From Pseudorasbora parva (Eukaryota; Chordata; Actinopteri; Cypriniformes; Gobionidae), in NCBI RefSeq assembly GCF_024679245.1, contig NC_090175.1, forward strand, positions 47,252,153 to 47,316,152: a DNA stretch of 64,000 bases, in the 5' to 3' direction. Each line of letters opens with the position of its first letter. Position 1 is the first letter of the stretch. Below are positions 48,196 through 60,179 of this stretch, piece by piece. Under the pieces are notes generated by a model that was not told the DNA's origin, did not search any database, and saw only the letters and a program-made list of their open reading frames with translations. The translations under genes were made by a program, and so were the position numbers.

Positions 48196-48745
48196 TGTTA
48201 GATCGCTATTTTATGCAGATAGACACGTTTTAAGACCATAAACACACAATCGCGGCAATATATGGTTGGTCTGTGTTCTTTGGGTGCCATGTTGGGTGGT
48301 TTCATAATAGATGATATTTATAATGCAATGCTATTCCACATAGCTTTTAGCATTGTATATTTTCTGTCAGATTTTTTGACCCGAAGCTATATGAGATCAC
48401 ATATTGTTATATAAAACACTCTACATATAAATTATAAAGTGATATGAAGCAAGTTTTGAATAAAACATGATTTTAATCGTATAAATTGTTGTTTTGCTGG
48501 TGTGCTAAGCTAACATGCTAGCTTGCTCTAGATGCACCTGCCACTGAGTAAATACTTATTTTTATGAACATTTTCTAAATGTAAAACTACTGAAATGCTT
48601 ATTTGGACGAAATGCATTCAATAGAGTCTCAGTGAGGGTATAGTGAGAGGTTTGATTTAGAAATGAGGTTTGAATAGAACAGTTTGAATAGAGAATCGTT
48701 AGTAATTATAATGCAGACAAAAGAATAATAATTGGAGCCATAACC
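48196..48745. repeat. Dispersed repeat, direct copy of 63450-64000
   Basis: About 550 bp shared with the right end of the window in the same orientation, including CTAAGCTAACATGCTAGC, with small indels. Unclassified. Confidence 0.85.
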
Positions 48746-50200
48746 AGTCCGCAGAAGTGTGAATGTGTGCCGGGGAGACAAACTGAATGGGGCAGTTTGC
48801 ACCTCTAAACAATAGAGGCAAAATAGTGAATGAAAGCTGAGAAGACATGGCAATAAACATCAGTTGATATTTCAGCGATATCTCAAAATAAAATCACATG
48901 AAACGATCTTGTAAAACGTTTAATAAAATTCAGAGTTTTAGACTGATCATCTTCAGATCTGAAATATAACATGGTCAGACTTGTGGCTTTAGCTGTAGTG
49001 CATTTCTAGATTTCTCCAAGGCCCACTTCAATTTTATTTTCATAAAGATATTTCATACAAATAAATTTCTAATAACTTTACAAAACTTTGAAGCTTATTA
49101 TAGCTTTTTTTGATTATAAAAATATTATCATTTTGACTTTACAGTAAACTGCCAGGTGTCTGCTTTCAAATGAGACCATAATTATGCTTTTAGTGCAAAG
49201 GATTCACAAACTGTATTTGTTTTAGTCTGAGTATACATTTCTTAGGATTTTTTCAAAATTTGGAAGTCAGCTTAACAGGTTAACCTTTGCACCCTTGAGT
49301 CCTTCATCTCTTGCATCACCTGACAATAAGTAACATTATAAATATTTTATATTTTAAATGTCATTTGTTTTATAGTATAGATTTTAAGACTCTACGACAT
49401 TTGACAGTGATAGTGATTTGTCACATACTGTATATAATTTAAACATATATATGTGGTCTAAAGATATATGTCAATATATGGAATTTCTGATGCTGTGCAT
49501 ATATGTGCATTTATGTTTTTACTCTATATGAGCATATTTGGATATTTTATATGAGACCTATATGTCAAAATATGTATTATAAATACGTAAACATATATAA
49601 TATATGGGATACATTTATATGTCAATATATGGAATTGTTCCAATTTCTAATATGTTTCATATATGTTTTTTTTTAAATTTATATATCACATATATCGCAT
49701 ATATTGATACTTCATACACATATATTACATATCTGTATGGGTAGGTTTTAACCCAGGTATGTTTTCATTTAGATTGATCTTACTCTGGTTAATCAGGTTT
49801 ATGAAGTTGGATTGTTTTTTTTTTCACTACATGACTAACCTGCTCGGGAGCAATTTTAATCGGGGTTAGAGATTGCAAACCCAAAATGAATAAGTCAGCT
49901 GCAAGTAAAACCCACAGCCAAGCATAGGTAAGCACCTAGTCATGATCATGTTCATTTGAATTCTTTAATTGTGAGAAACCCCCCTAAAACATCTATGATA
50001 CAAAAGAATAGATTTAGTCCAGGCAAAATAGCGTTTTACGACAGACTAATTGTAAAATAATTTTTTCCATCTTAGATCTTTTCTATAAGGTGTCCAGAAC
50101 AACATACTAAAAGTCCTAAGAAATCATAGTTGAGGAAATATGTTAAATTCTCATCAATCCGAGATGTGTGCCAGTAAGGCCAGACAACAATAGACCCCGA
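48746..50200. other. AT-rich intergenic, no gene seen
   Basis: 49430-49740 is rich in degenerate ATATG-type words such as TATGTCAATATATGGAAT, found twice. Otherwise nothing recognisable. Confidence 0.45.
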
Positions 50201-50216
50201 TGGGACTATTTTTTTC

Positions 50217-50465
50217 CTTTACTTCTATCAAAATTAAACTTTACACAATGAAAGTACACATGAAAAGTATTTTTTGTTTTGTTTTACAAGTTTCTTTGAA
50301 AATGAATTATACTATGCAAATGAGCTATACACCAATCAAATATGCCCAAAATACACCCAAATAGGCTTTTTTTCCTTTACTCCAACCACAATTCAACTTT
50401 ACACAGTAAAAGTATACATGAAAAGTAACTTTTTTTGTATAACAAGTTTCTTTTTAAATGACTTT
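50217..50465. repeat. Local tandem duplication of about 150 bp
   Basis: 50217-50310 and 50368-50465 share ACTTTACACA, ACATGAAAAGTA and ACAAGTTTCTTT in the same order, diverged by perhaps a fifth. Confidence 0.6.
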
Positions 50466-50725
50466 GAATATGTACAGCAGCATCACACTTATTGAATACT
50501 GTATGTCCAAACAACCGATGTGTTTTCATCACTGAATGACTCATTACATATTTTATACTTCTCCATTTCTCCCTGAAAAAGCTGTCAAAGTGTTGTCTAG
50601 CAATGAAATTAGGCTCAATATAATTTGAAGTCGGATGTGTGGCCTGCCTGATTTAAAATACTTGCTATCTACAAAATGGCAAAATTATTTTAAAGAGCTG
50701 GAATGTCTGGAAAGTATGCCTATCT

Positions 50726-52113
50726 CAGGGTGTCCGCGGGGTTTTAAAAAGTATTAAAAAGTGATAAATCAAAATTGTCAAATTTAAGGCCATTAAAAGT
50801 GTTAAATGTGGTCTCAGAGGTATTATTTTTTTCCAAATTAGGTATTATTTTTTCAGACTATCAGGTGTCCTATTCTGATTGCAATTCTATCTGCGTTCGC
50901 GTTAGTTCGTTTAAATATGGGCCTTAGCATATCTGGGCACATAATCAAAGATCCGTCTCAACGTATGTTTGATGCCGACGTCATATTCAGCGGTCGTTCG
51001 GCATCATCTCAGAGCACTGCGCGCTCATCAGAAGTGGCTGACTTACGTTTTATTTTAGACTTGCTTCAAGGCATATCTTCAACGACTATCCTCATAAGAG
51101 CAATCTTAAATGATTTATAGAAAGTCTAAAATGAACAAAAAGAGTTGAGAGAATGAGGCGCGATCCATAGACAGTATATAAACAGTGAGATCCGCGTGTC
51201 TGTCTGCTCTTAAAGGGACAGCAGCCAATAAAGCTTCCTGTCAGTAAAGTTAAAGAACAAAGGGAACAGAGAAAATGACTCGCTGCTCTTGACTAAATGA
51301 CTTTTGTAGCTTTAATAAGGATTACCTATTTCATTTATAGTTTATGCAGTGCAGACTGCATTTAACTTTGATACCTTTATTAAATATCTGTATATTTCCT
51401 AACTGTTAAGACAGGAAGGGCAGGAGTAAACATGACATTTATTATGGGTTTATGTTAGCATTGTTTTAAGTTTACTTAAATTAAAAACTGTTATATTTTT
51501 GAAGCCTAATAATAAATGTAAAAAAAGTAGCTGTATTAATATCAGTAATACTGGCCTTCATTCATAAAAAGATGCCATTTAAACAAGTATTTAAAATATA
51601 CTGTCTTTATGTTGTTTCTACATTAATTTGATTAACAATGAAATTATTATATAAAAAAATATATTAAAAACGTACAAAACATTTTTTTTATTGCGATTAA
51701 TTGCAATTAATCACAGAAAATAAATTTCAACAACTTATCACAGTTATAGAAATGTAATATTTGGCTCAGGTTTTGTTGTTGGAAAAAAAACACTAAATAA
51801 TTTAATTGCTGAATTACCAATTATTAATGGAAATCAAATGTGTGTGCAGTAATACTTCTCCTTAACCTTTGTGAATGTTGAGATGTGTTTTACTGTGTCT
51901 GAATGATAACTTATAACAGCTTTCCTCCTGGTGTCGATTCTAAATCTATTCTTTTTTGTATGTTATATATGTCAAAATCTGTGTAAATAATAGAAAGTTC
52001 GCTGATTAACACTTGCAATTCAGTGTCGTGATGGTTTTAAAAATATTCTGAAGGTAGTAAAAAAGGTATTAAAAAGTAGTAAATTTAACTTAAGGATTGC
52101 TGTATATACCCTG
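50726..52113. mobile_element. CAGGGT-ended DNA element with 6-bp target duplication
   Basis: It begins CAGGGTGTCCGCGGGG and ends TATATACCCTG; about 50 bp inside each end are related inverted stretches containing AAAAGTATTAAAAAG-like words. CTATCT precedes it (50720-50725) and follows it (52114-52119). CAGGG ends recall hAT elements, though those usually make 8-bp duplications. No transposase. Confidence 0.7.
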
Positions 52114-52394
52114 CTATCTGGTTTTTCATCTGTCTTCTGAGAATCATTTAATTGGTAAGAATGACTTCTGCCTGTAATCTCATAATCTTACCTACAATTC
52201 CAATAATTTGTAAATCTACCAGCCCAAAATGTAATCTCACCATGTTACTAATGACTAATATGGCTATTCTGACTTTCTTCTGATGTTATCTGTGGGGGAA
52301 TGTCATTAGGTAAGGCTTGTTTGCAAATTAAAAAAAAAAAAGAATTTAGAAAAAAACTGGAGGCAAGATTGGGCATTCAATTCCTAAGCTCAAT

Positions 52395-52530
52395 ATACAA
52401 TCACCTAAATGAATATTAGGAACACCTGTTCAATTTCTCATTAATGAAATCTACTCAGTTACTGGGATTTTCACATACAACCATTTCTAGGGTTTACAAA
52501 GAATGGTGTGAAAAGGAAAAACATCCAATT
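52395..52530 (+). pseudogene. Tc1-like transposase fragment
   Basis: The helix-turn-helix segment LLGFSHTTISRVYKEWCEKE matches Tc1-family transposase N-termini common in fish. It is preceded by AGGAACACCTGTTCAATTTC, known from the untranslated part of such elements, so an internal deletion joined the two. The catalytic domain is absent. Confidence 0.65.
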
Positions 52531-52754
52531 TGTTCACTCTACAGTATACAATGCACTGTACGTATATTGGTTATGTCTCATCATTTTAAACAGGTTAAAC
52601 CAATTTTAATTGTTTGTGTTCAATCAATGACATTTGTTCTCTATTTGTATTTGATTGTTGTCACTTGTGTTTACCCGCATGGATGACGTGTGCATTAGAA
52701 TGCAGAATGTGTCTTAAGAATGAGGATGTGTTTAGAGTTTTGCTGAAAAGTCTA

Positions 52755-53938
52755 ACGCCGCATTCACACGGGGCGTAGGCGTTAACGCTTGACGGCTATC
52801 CCATTGACTTCAACGGCGGAAAGTGATGTCAGTAAAAAAGCACTCATTTCCTGATGGCTGAGCGAACTGCGCAGGCTCAGACTGAGCTTGACGACGTAGA
52901 TGTGACGTGAGTAACCTGTCTGACAGCTGTAGGTCTTCTAGTAGTTGTGGAAAGTGAAAGCTGAATCACGTTGTTTAAATATTTTCTCCCGTTGCTTTTG
53001 GCTCACTATGGGCTTCTCCCCATTCTTCTCCCTTGACTTTATCAGACTTTATGTCTCCACGTCCCCCCGACTGTCTCATAGACAGTAAAAGATTGCCTGC
53101 GAGCGTCTCCTCAAGTCTATACGGTAATTTCTCAACTGTGCGACAGAGTCGCGTTGGTTATGACGCAATCGTTAGCCTATTTTTACAAAAACAGCTTCTG
53201 CGGGGCGATAGTGTAAGATACAAGGAAATGGAGCCTTTTATACATTGTCGTGTTTCTTTAGAAATAAACAATGGACAAATGGAGTCTTTAAACGCCTCAG
53301 ATGTAAAGTTATTCACTGTCAAAGTTACTCAAAAATGAATGGGAGTCAATGGGATGCTAACAGCAGGTGATGGCTTGGTTAGCAATGGCAGCCCCTATAG
53401 GTGGAACGCTTTCCGAGCGCTAGATTACCCCCTTGGTGCTGACGCGATCGTCATAGTGACAACAGCCAATCAAATTAACTTGCCGCTTGGACCAAAACAC
53501 AATACAAAAAAGCGTCTTTTTATGACAGCTTATCTGTAAGATGAAATGGATGCCGATTTGGTTGTATGTGTGAGTGCGATTGTCGTTTAGTTGTTGTCAG
53601 TGCACTGCACAGGTGCACGAAGCTGTTAAGTACATTAAATCCTGAAAAAGCGCAGACAGCGGGAAGAATATCACATAGTGGTCCGGGAGCTGCGTCTGGA
53701 TGGTTCACGGAGCAGTAATAAACGCAATTGGCTAGCGTCTGCTGTAGGATATTTGCATACGGCGATCTGATTGGATGACGCCTGCGCTGGCGCTTGAAAA
53801 GTTGAGAAATCTTCAACTTCTGCCGCTTGCAACACGAGTGAAGCGTTGCGACGGAACCCACACTTCAGTTCGGCAACAGATGATGTCACCCATTCAAATG
53901 AGAAGCGTTAACGCCTACGCCCCGTGTGAATGCGGCGT
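52755..53938. mobile_element. 1.2 kb element with 35-bp near-perfect terminal inverted repeats
   Basis: The ends ACGCCGCATTCACACGGGGC and its reverse complement at 53919-53938 continue inward over about 35 bp. No target duplication longer than 2 bp is clear. Its inside is shared with 47500-48165 in reverse. The 101-codon frame inside has no known domain. Confidence 0.8.
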
Positions 53939-53939
53939 A

Positions 53940-54375
53940 AGGCCCCGTCCACACGTAGCCAGAGCTTTCCCATCCAATCTTTTTTTCCCCCTCGTTTCAA
54001 GAAATATCTGTGTACACACAAGACTGAAACCGACTCAAAACGATGTAGATTTTGCCACAGAAATACACTAAAAATGAAGAAGAGTAAAAAAAAAACATGC
54101 TTAGACTAGATCATTTTGTGCGAGAAATCAAGCCGTATTTATGTCTTTTTTTAACCTCAAATACAACACTATATCCAACAGTCTGGAATGCGCTTCACTT
54201 CCGATAAGGTCAATATACACGCTCTGGCATTGTGTACATGTAAAGACATAACTTCCGGTATACACAAGCTGGCGTAGTTTATGCCAACGGCAGAAGTGAA
54301 TCGCGTACGCGACACTAGAGCGTGTATATTGACCTTATCGGAAGTAAAGCGCGTTTCAGGCTTTTGGATATAGCG
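53940..54375. repeat. Fold-back repeat next to the TIR element
   Basis: 54168-54225 and 54315-54375 are near-perfect inverted arms (GCGTGTATATTGACCTTATC and its complement) with an 80-90-bp loop. The stretch begins GGCCCCGTCCACACGTAGCC, a terminus I associate with a common cyprinid DNA element. Confidence 0.65.
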
Positions 54376-55519
54376 AAACTAAGATCCCACACTGCAGAGT
54401 TGAATCATTGTGGATAGCAAATCTTTAAAATGTTTGAGAGAAGACTATTTGAGATATTCTAAATGCTTTAGTATTTTTTCTTTCTTAACAAAAATTATTA
54501 TGATGACTTTGCCTTTTATTTTCTGATGTTAAACAACTATAACATTTTCTTCCTATAGGATATTGGTCTAGGTCTTGTTTTTCTGTCATGGCAAACTGTA
54601 AAACAAACAATTTTTGAATTTATTTTGTGTAAATCTGTAAATGTATATAATTTTTATATAAGTGCGTGAGAGCTGCATGTTTACTCTGGTTTCTGCCAAG
54701 TATTTGTCTCTGCAGGTTATTAAAAGTTACCACATCAGTGGGCATAGCCATAAACATACAGACGGTTTCATTTGTGTTCATTGATTTGCCCAAGTCACAG
54801 TGTGGGTAGGGTTTAGGGGTGGGGTCAGGTGAAGATAAATCATTTTCATTTTCATATATACATCATTCAAACAACTACTGGATGAGGACATAGGTTCTAT
54901 TGAAGGTCAGTGATGATTAAAGTTTAATTTTAATCAGAAGTATATATGCTGGTATGTATGCTGGTTTGTTGTTTATGTTGTAAATTAGGCTTGTATCACT
55001 TTAAATGCATAGCATTACTACGTTTAGGCATAACACTGACACTATAATTGAACAAGATCTAAAAAAAACTGAAATCATGGACGACTAACAATCACTAGTC
55101 TGGTAAAACACGTATTCGTGGATAGGAAACATTGTAATGTCTCCAATTAAAAATGTTCTAGTGACTGATCACATGTAAATTTTTCAGTTAGCCAAATGGA
55201 ATTTCTGTGAATTGATGCAATTTAGTGAACAGAAATTCAATTTGCCCAAGTGAAAAATTTAAATGTGATCACTCACTGGAAAAATTTCAATTAGAGACCT
55301 GAATTTTTTTTTTTTACAGTGTATGATCAATCATTTTCTTTTTAAGTATTTAAAAATGCTCTTATTATATATAACAAAATATTTATTTTTTCTTGGATTT
55401 TTTTTCCATTGTATCAGAGAACATTTTAAGCTGTCATTTGGTCATGTTACAATGTGCCTCTGACGTTACAACATGCTCCTATAGACCATTTCAGAATGTT
55501 TGTAAACAATCGCCTCAAG
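54376..55519. other. Intergenic, no gene seen
   Basis: AT-rich DNA. 55095-55320 contains a short imperfect inverted repeat around AATGGAATTTCTGTGAATTG and GTGAAAAATTTAAATGTGATC. No coding signal. Confidence 0.4.
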
Positions 55520-55632
55520 ATACTTCCGGGTGGCAGAACGCGAGCGGCTTCTACTGACAAACTGAAGAGATCAGCCGGCTACTGTAAATAGTAACATAGT
55601 TAAGAACATTGCTGTTGTTTAAAGTTGAAACT

Positions 55633-55827
55633 ATGACGAAAACGTGTTGTGTTTGGGGTTGCGCCATCAGATATACAGGAAAAGGTGTAGGATTTTATCG
55701 ATTTCATTCAGAAAGAAGTAAATATATCCAGCAAAACCTGTGGGTGAGGAGGCTAAAGCGAGTGGACGTCGTCAAAAGTGGCGCTACAGAGAAGTATTCT
55801 CAAAATGGTCCATCTACAAAATCATAG
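55633..55827 (+). pseudogene. Truncated THAP domain frame
   Basis: A 64-codon frame beginning MTKTCCVWGCAIRYTGKG, then VGFYRFHSERS and WVRRLKRVD, the first half of a THAP zinc finger (CxxxC pair present). The second ligand pair (CxxH) is missing because the frame runs into unrelated sequence and stops. Confidence 0.6.
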
Positions 55828-58633
55828 CAGAGCATAATTATCTTCAGCTGGGGAATTTCGAGACTAATATTAGTAAACTTTAGATCTCTTTTAACCCCTT
55901 ACGATTCAAAGATCATACGGCCTCAGATTACTATTGTTCAACATTCACTGCTCATCACACATTATCTGGACAAACTCAGTATCATCAGAAAGATTAAAGA
56001 CTCCAGCTTTGATATTTGAACACTGTTTATGATAAAACTGGGTTGCAGTGACATTCAATTCTTAATTTATGTCAGGAGTGCATTATTATCGATCCGTTAT
56101 GAACGATATTTTGAATAGATTATCAGACGCACTTTATTCTCTCGTCTTCACTGGCTCATTTGTGTTCACAGAGATCGCAAAGAACAGCTTTCAGTTTAGC
56201 TCTTAGTTTAAAAGTCCTCATATTTGGAGAAATATTGACATATCACGTTTGCAAAATATTTCGTCATACAGAATACCATTTCTATTCATTTCTCACGGAA
56301 TTATTCGATATAAAAGAGTTAAAACATGCGCAGACCTCTCTCCACTGTCTCGGACATTTCCTCATTCTGGCTCGAACGGGCCTATTCTAAATTTCTACGC
56401 GTGAACTAAGAAGCTAATAAACACACGATAACTATGGAATAAGGTTTTTGTGTGATTGTTCATGTGATTTCGGCTATTTTATATCAATAATGGATGTTTA
56501 CATGACTGCTAACAGGTGTAGTGATTAGTTCCATATAAAATTATAAATATAACATATTTTAACATCGGGAGTTTGTGAGATATTGCAGATGCCACGAGTC
56601 ATTAAAGTGGATCATTGCATCAAATCAGCTGGGAAACAGCATGACTGCACCGCGAGCCGGCCGCAATCACACAAGGTTTCGTGTTAAACACAGACACCGG
56701 AACTTTCAATGTTGCTGCTATAGCTTCAGATACAAAAAATAAAGAAAAAATGTGTGCAAAGGATTTGTTGAAAAGCAGAGAACAGGGAAATAGACTATCT
56801 ACGATAGCCTAACATATTGTAATTCAAACAGCAACAGTCACTAAAATAACTACTCAATGGTAGGCTGAAGCTCATTTAAAAATTGTGGTATTAGACTAGC
56901 ACTACATCTACTAGACCAAGGTTAGGCATTTCATGTATTGCTATCTCCTGAATTAATTAATCTGTCCCTCAATAATCATGTTAACTATGTCTGAATACTA
57001 GCGTTGCCATAGGAACGCTTCGGCTTTTGCCACCCGGAAGAACGTTTATTACTGTTGTGACGTCATGGTGAATTGTCGTATAACAAAGGTTAGAATCCTA
57101 TATGACATACAGGAAAAAATATAATTTCTAAATAATTATAATTCTAACAAAATGCAAAAAGATTACATTTAATGTTGCTTAAAGTCATTGCAGTTTAATA
57201 TAATAATAATATAAATAATAAAATGACTAAAAGCTGAAATGATATATTCAGTTCAAACTGCGACCGCGCGTGACGTTATGGAGACAAGACGTGGAAGCAG
57301 TGAGAAGCACACGCGTTGCTGATCGCGAGCGAGCAAGAGAAAAAAAGAAGCAAGATCAATCTAAGAATGAGTTCGTTGATATTTCCACTGACGATCGCTG
57401 ATTGAGAACCCCTGTAAAATTCGATGCGGTTGGTAAATGCATATGAAACGCCTCGGATTTGGTCAGGTTTTTTTTGATTGGACGACACAACACAACACAA
57501 CGCAACACAACATGGCCTGGGGGGGCTCTGGCAACAGAATGTTCCCAAATGGCAGCTCTACTACCCTTCCTTAAATACTCAGACCAGAACAAAGGATTGT
57601 AAACATTTGCAACACAACACCTGGTTTCGGGGGAGATGTTTTAGATGTCTTTGAAGAGACCACTCAAAGAGGAGCCCAGAATTCTCAAACGTTTCAATCT
57701 TTCTCATCCTACTAGTGACTACAGTGAAACTGAGACTACCCATCGCACTGAGACTTTTAAAAAGACACTAAACATGGAAGGAATAAAACAATAGATTCAC
57801 AAAATACATCATATGTAGTATATTTGCATTCTGTGACTTGAATTAGGGAAAGGGGAGAGGGGAATAAAATATATTATTATTATTATTAAAGGGAGAGGGG
57901 AAAGGGAGAGGGGAAAGGTAGGATCTTCTCTCCAGAATATAGTGAGTTTTATTGCTTTATTGCAGGGCGTTGGATCTCCACTTTTGTCTTAGCCGTAAAA
58001 CCCATTCTTACAGAGCCAGAGCCTAGTTTCAAATCGTTTCTTTGTCTTTCCACACCCAAAGCACCAGGTCCGAGCCAGGAAAAGCGGTTCTTAAGTAGCA
58101 CCGAAACATTGCTGGCCTAGAAGTAAGAACCAATTGCGTCAGCGGCTGGGGGCAGAGTTACCGTGACCAACAAGACGAACACAAACTTGTGACCGCCATT
58201 TTTTAAATAGCAGCTAATCACGCTAATAGCTGAAACAACTTCGAACTGACACTAGCACTGGCTCTGAACTAGCACCCGGTTTATCTGGTGGAAAAGGGAT
58301 ATATAACGTGCCACAACATATGGTGGAATGTTCCGTCACACAGTGTCAGTGTTCAGCAATGTTGTCTGTGACACATGCCTTTAACACTGCTGCATGTGTC
58401 ACAAGTTTTAAGTGATACAGGTTTCACTGACGCATGCAAATGAAAACAAAACCAGATGTGCCAATCAGCTGTCTCGGCAGCTCATGATCACAATGTTTTA
58501 TTTATTTATTTAGTCTGCCGGAAAGACATAGAATGCTACTTTAGAAATTGTGATAAATCATTTTTGTGGTATTAGATTGTAAATTCAGACTTCAACATAA
58601 AATCCCTTTTTTTGTGTGTGTGTTTTTCCCCAG
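55828..58633. other. Intergenic and presumed chst12 upstream region
   Basis: No complete gene. TTCCGGGTGGCA at 55524-55535 recurs inverted at about 57029-57040. A GC-richer patch at 57250-57330 and a purine-rich run of GGGAGAGGGGAAA units at 57850-57920 stand out. An upstream chst12 exon may be here but cannot be placed. Confidence 0.4.
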
Positions 58634-58716
58634 AATTCTCAATTTGAATAATTCCAGAGACAATAATATTTATCATTCAATCTATTTTGTGGATCTGGAG
58701 TAGATGTCCACCGAAG

Positions 58717-59757
58717 ATGGGAAAGCAGAGTCAGCTCCAATTCTTCTTTCTTTTGACAACAGTATTAGTCGGATTCTTCATAATTTGCTGGGTTGAGATT
58801 AGAGATGGGTATTTTCCCCTACACACAGCTTTATCACGAGATCTCACACACCTCAAACTGCGTCAAGCACATCGGAGACGTATTATACAAGAGCTTTGCT
58901 CAGCCCAAAGCAGCCTGAATTTTACAGAGAAATTAATCACATTTGACCAGATTACAAACGAAGCCCTGGACCATCTCATTGTGGATGATCATCATGGTGT
59001 TATTTACTGTTTTGTACCGAAGATAGCGTGTACCAACTGGAAACGAGTCATGATTGTGCTCAGCCAGAACCTGAAGGCACCTAATGGAACTCCATATGTG
59101 AATCCTCTTGACGTACCATTATGGGCAATCCATAATTATAGAATGCATACGACATTTAAGAACCTTTGGGAGAAGTTTGGTAATCTCTCACGTCCTTTGA
59201 TGCATCACAAACTAAAGAATTACACAAAGTTTCTTTTTGTACGAGATCCTTTTGTACGACTTATTTCTGCTTTCCGGGACAAGTTTGCAAAGCCAGATGA
59301 GCATTTCTACAGGAAGTTTGGCTCCACAATGCTTAAGCGTTTTGCTAATATTTCAACCCCACCTGACTCCGTCCAAGAGGCCTTCGCCGCAGGTAACAGA
59401 CCGTCCTTCACTCACTTTATTCAGTACCTGTTAGATCCACAGACTGAGAAGGAGAAGCCATTCAATGAACACTGGCAGCAGGTGTACAAACTCTGCAATC
59501 CGTGCCAAATTGACTATGACTTTGTTGGGAAGCTGGAAACTCTTGATGAAGATACAGAACATTTGTTGAGGATTCTTGGGCTGGATAACTATATTCACTT
59601 TCCCCCTGGGTACGAGAATAGGACATCCGAAGACTGGGTGAAAGGCTGGTTTGCAAACATTTCCATAGCTGACAGGAGAAAGCTGTACAATCTTTATGAA
59701 GCAGACTTCAGATTATTTGACTACAAGAAACCCAAGACACTTCTGGATGAGTTATGA
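58717..59757 (+). CDS. chst12: Carbohydrate sulfotransferase 12-like (chondroitin/dermatan 4-O-sulfotransferase)
   Basis: Golgi type II membrane enzyme that moves sulfate from PAPS to C4 of GalNAc in chondroitin and dermatan. 346 residues in one exon, as is usual for CHST12 coding sequence. I start at the ATG of MGKQSQLQFF; upstream in-frame codons lack an ATG, and an acceptor-like CCCCAG ends at 58633, so a 5' UTR exon is likely. One membrane anchor lies at residues 8-26. The 5'-phosphosulfate loop PKIACTNWKR is at 101-110 and the 3'-phosphate motif FLFVRDPFVRLISAFRDKF at 172-190. FIQYLLDPQTEKEKPFNEHW and QIDYDFVGKLETLDED are family signatures closer to CHST12 than CHST11 or CHST13. N-glycosylation sites occur at 68, 156, 168, 211, 301 and 314. 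The stem is shorter than in the 414-residue human protein. Confidence 0.9.
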   Translation: MGKQSQLQFFFLLTTVLVGFFIICWVEIRDGYFPLHTALSRDLTHLKLRQAHRRRIIQELCSAQSSLNFTEKLITFDQITNEALDHLIVDDHHGVIYCFVPKIACTNWKRVMIVLSQNLKAPNGTPYVNPLDVPLWAIHNYRMHTTFKNLWEKFGNLSRPLMHHKLKNYTKFLFVRDPFVRLISAFRDKFAKPDEHFYRKFGSTMLKRFANISTPPDSVQEAFAAGNRPSFTHFIQYLLDPQTEKEKPFNEHWQQVYKLCNPCQIDYDFVGKLETLDEDTEHLLRILGLDNYIHFPPGYENRTSEDWVKGWFANISIADRRKLYNLYEADFRLFDYKKPKTLLDEL

Positions 59758-59965
59758 GTGTATAAGCTAATTTCTCTTATGATTTTACATTACCTCACAT
59801 GCAAATTCACATCTCGGCCTGTTCGGTATATTTAAATTTAATGTGTGAGTGATTTTCTATTTATTCCAGAAAGTCAGGATCCATTATCATAATGAAGATG
59901 ACAAACAGACAGTTTAAGGTTCTTAAGCAGTTTGGTAACATACTTAAAGATAATTCATTATCATT

Positions 59966-59966
59966 A

Positions 59967-60002
<36 letters not shown>

Positions 60003-60025
60003 GTTGTTTTGTTGTTGTTGTTGTT
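59966..60025. repeat. (ATT)n/(GTT)n microsatellite in the chst12 3' UTR
   Basis: Trinucleotide runs of ATT then GTT, between the stop codon and the putative polyA signal. Confidence 0.9.
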
Positions 60026-60137
60026 AAATTCAAACTCTGTATGATTCTAATCTAGTTTCTTTTTATAGATTGTTTTATTTAATTCCTAACCTATAACCTA
60101 CTTCCGTTTTGTGATCAAGTCTTCCGTTTTGTGATCA

Positions 60138-60143
60138 AATAAA
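60138..60143 (+). terminator. Probable chst12 polyadenylation signal
   Basis: AATAAA about 380 nt after the stop codon. It follows a small tandem duplication of CTTCCGTTTTGTGATCAA at 60102-60138. Confidence 0.55.
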
Positions 60144-60179
60144 AATGTTTATCTTTGTTGAAAATCAATATACTGATCA

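Noticed and set aside
52444..52686. 80-codon frame as a real DNA-binding protein
   Set aside because: Only the first third matches a Tc1 transposase helix-turn-helix; the rest is unrelated and AT-rich.
58687..58716. Ten extra N-terminal residues for chst12
   Set aside because: The frame is open upstream but its first codon there is TTG; the first in-frame ATG is 58717, followed directly by the membrane anchor.
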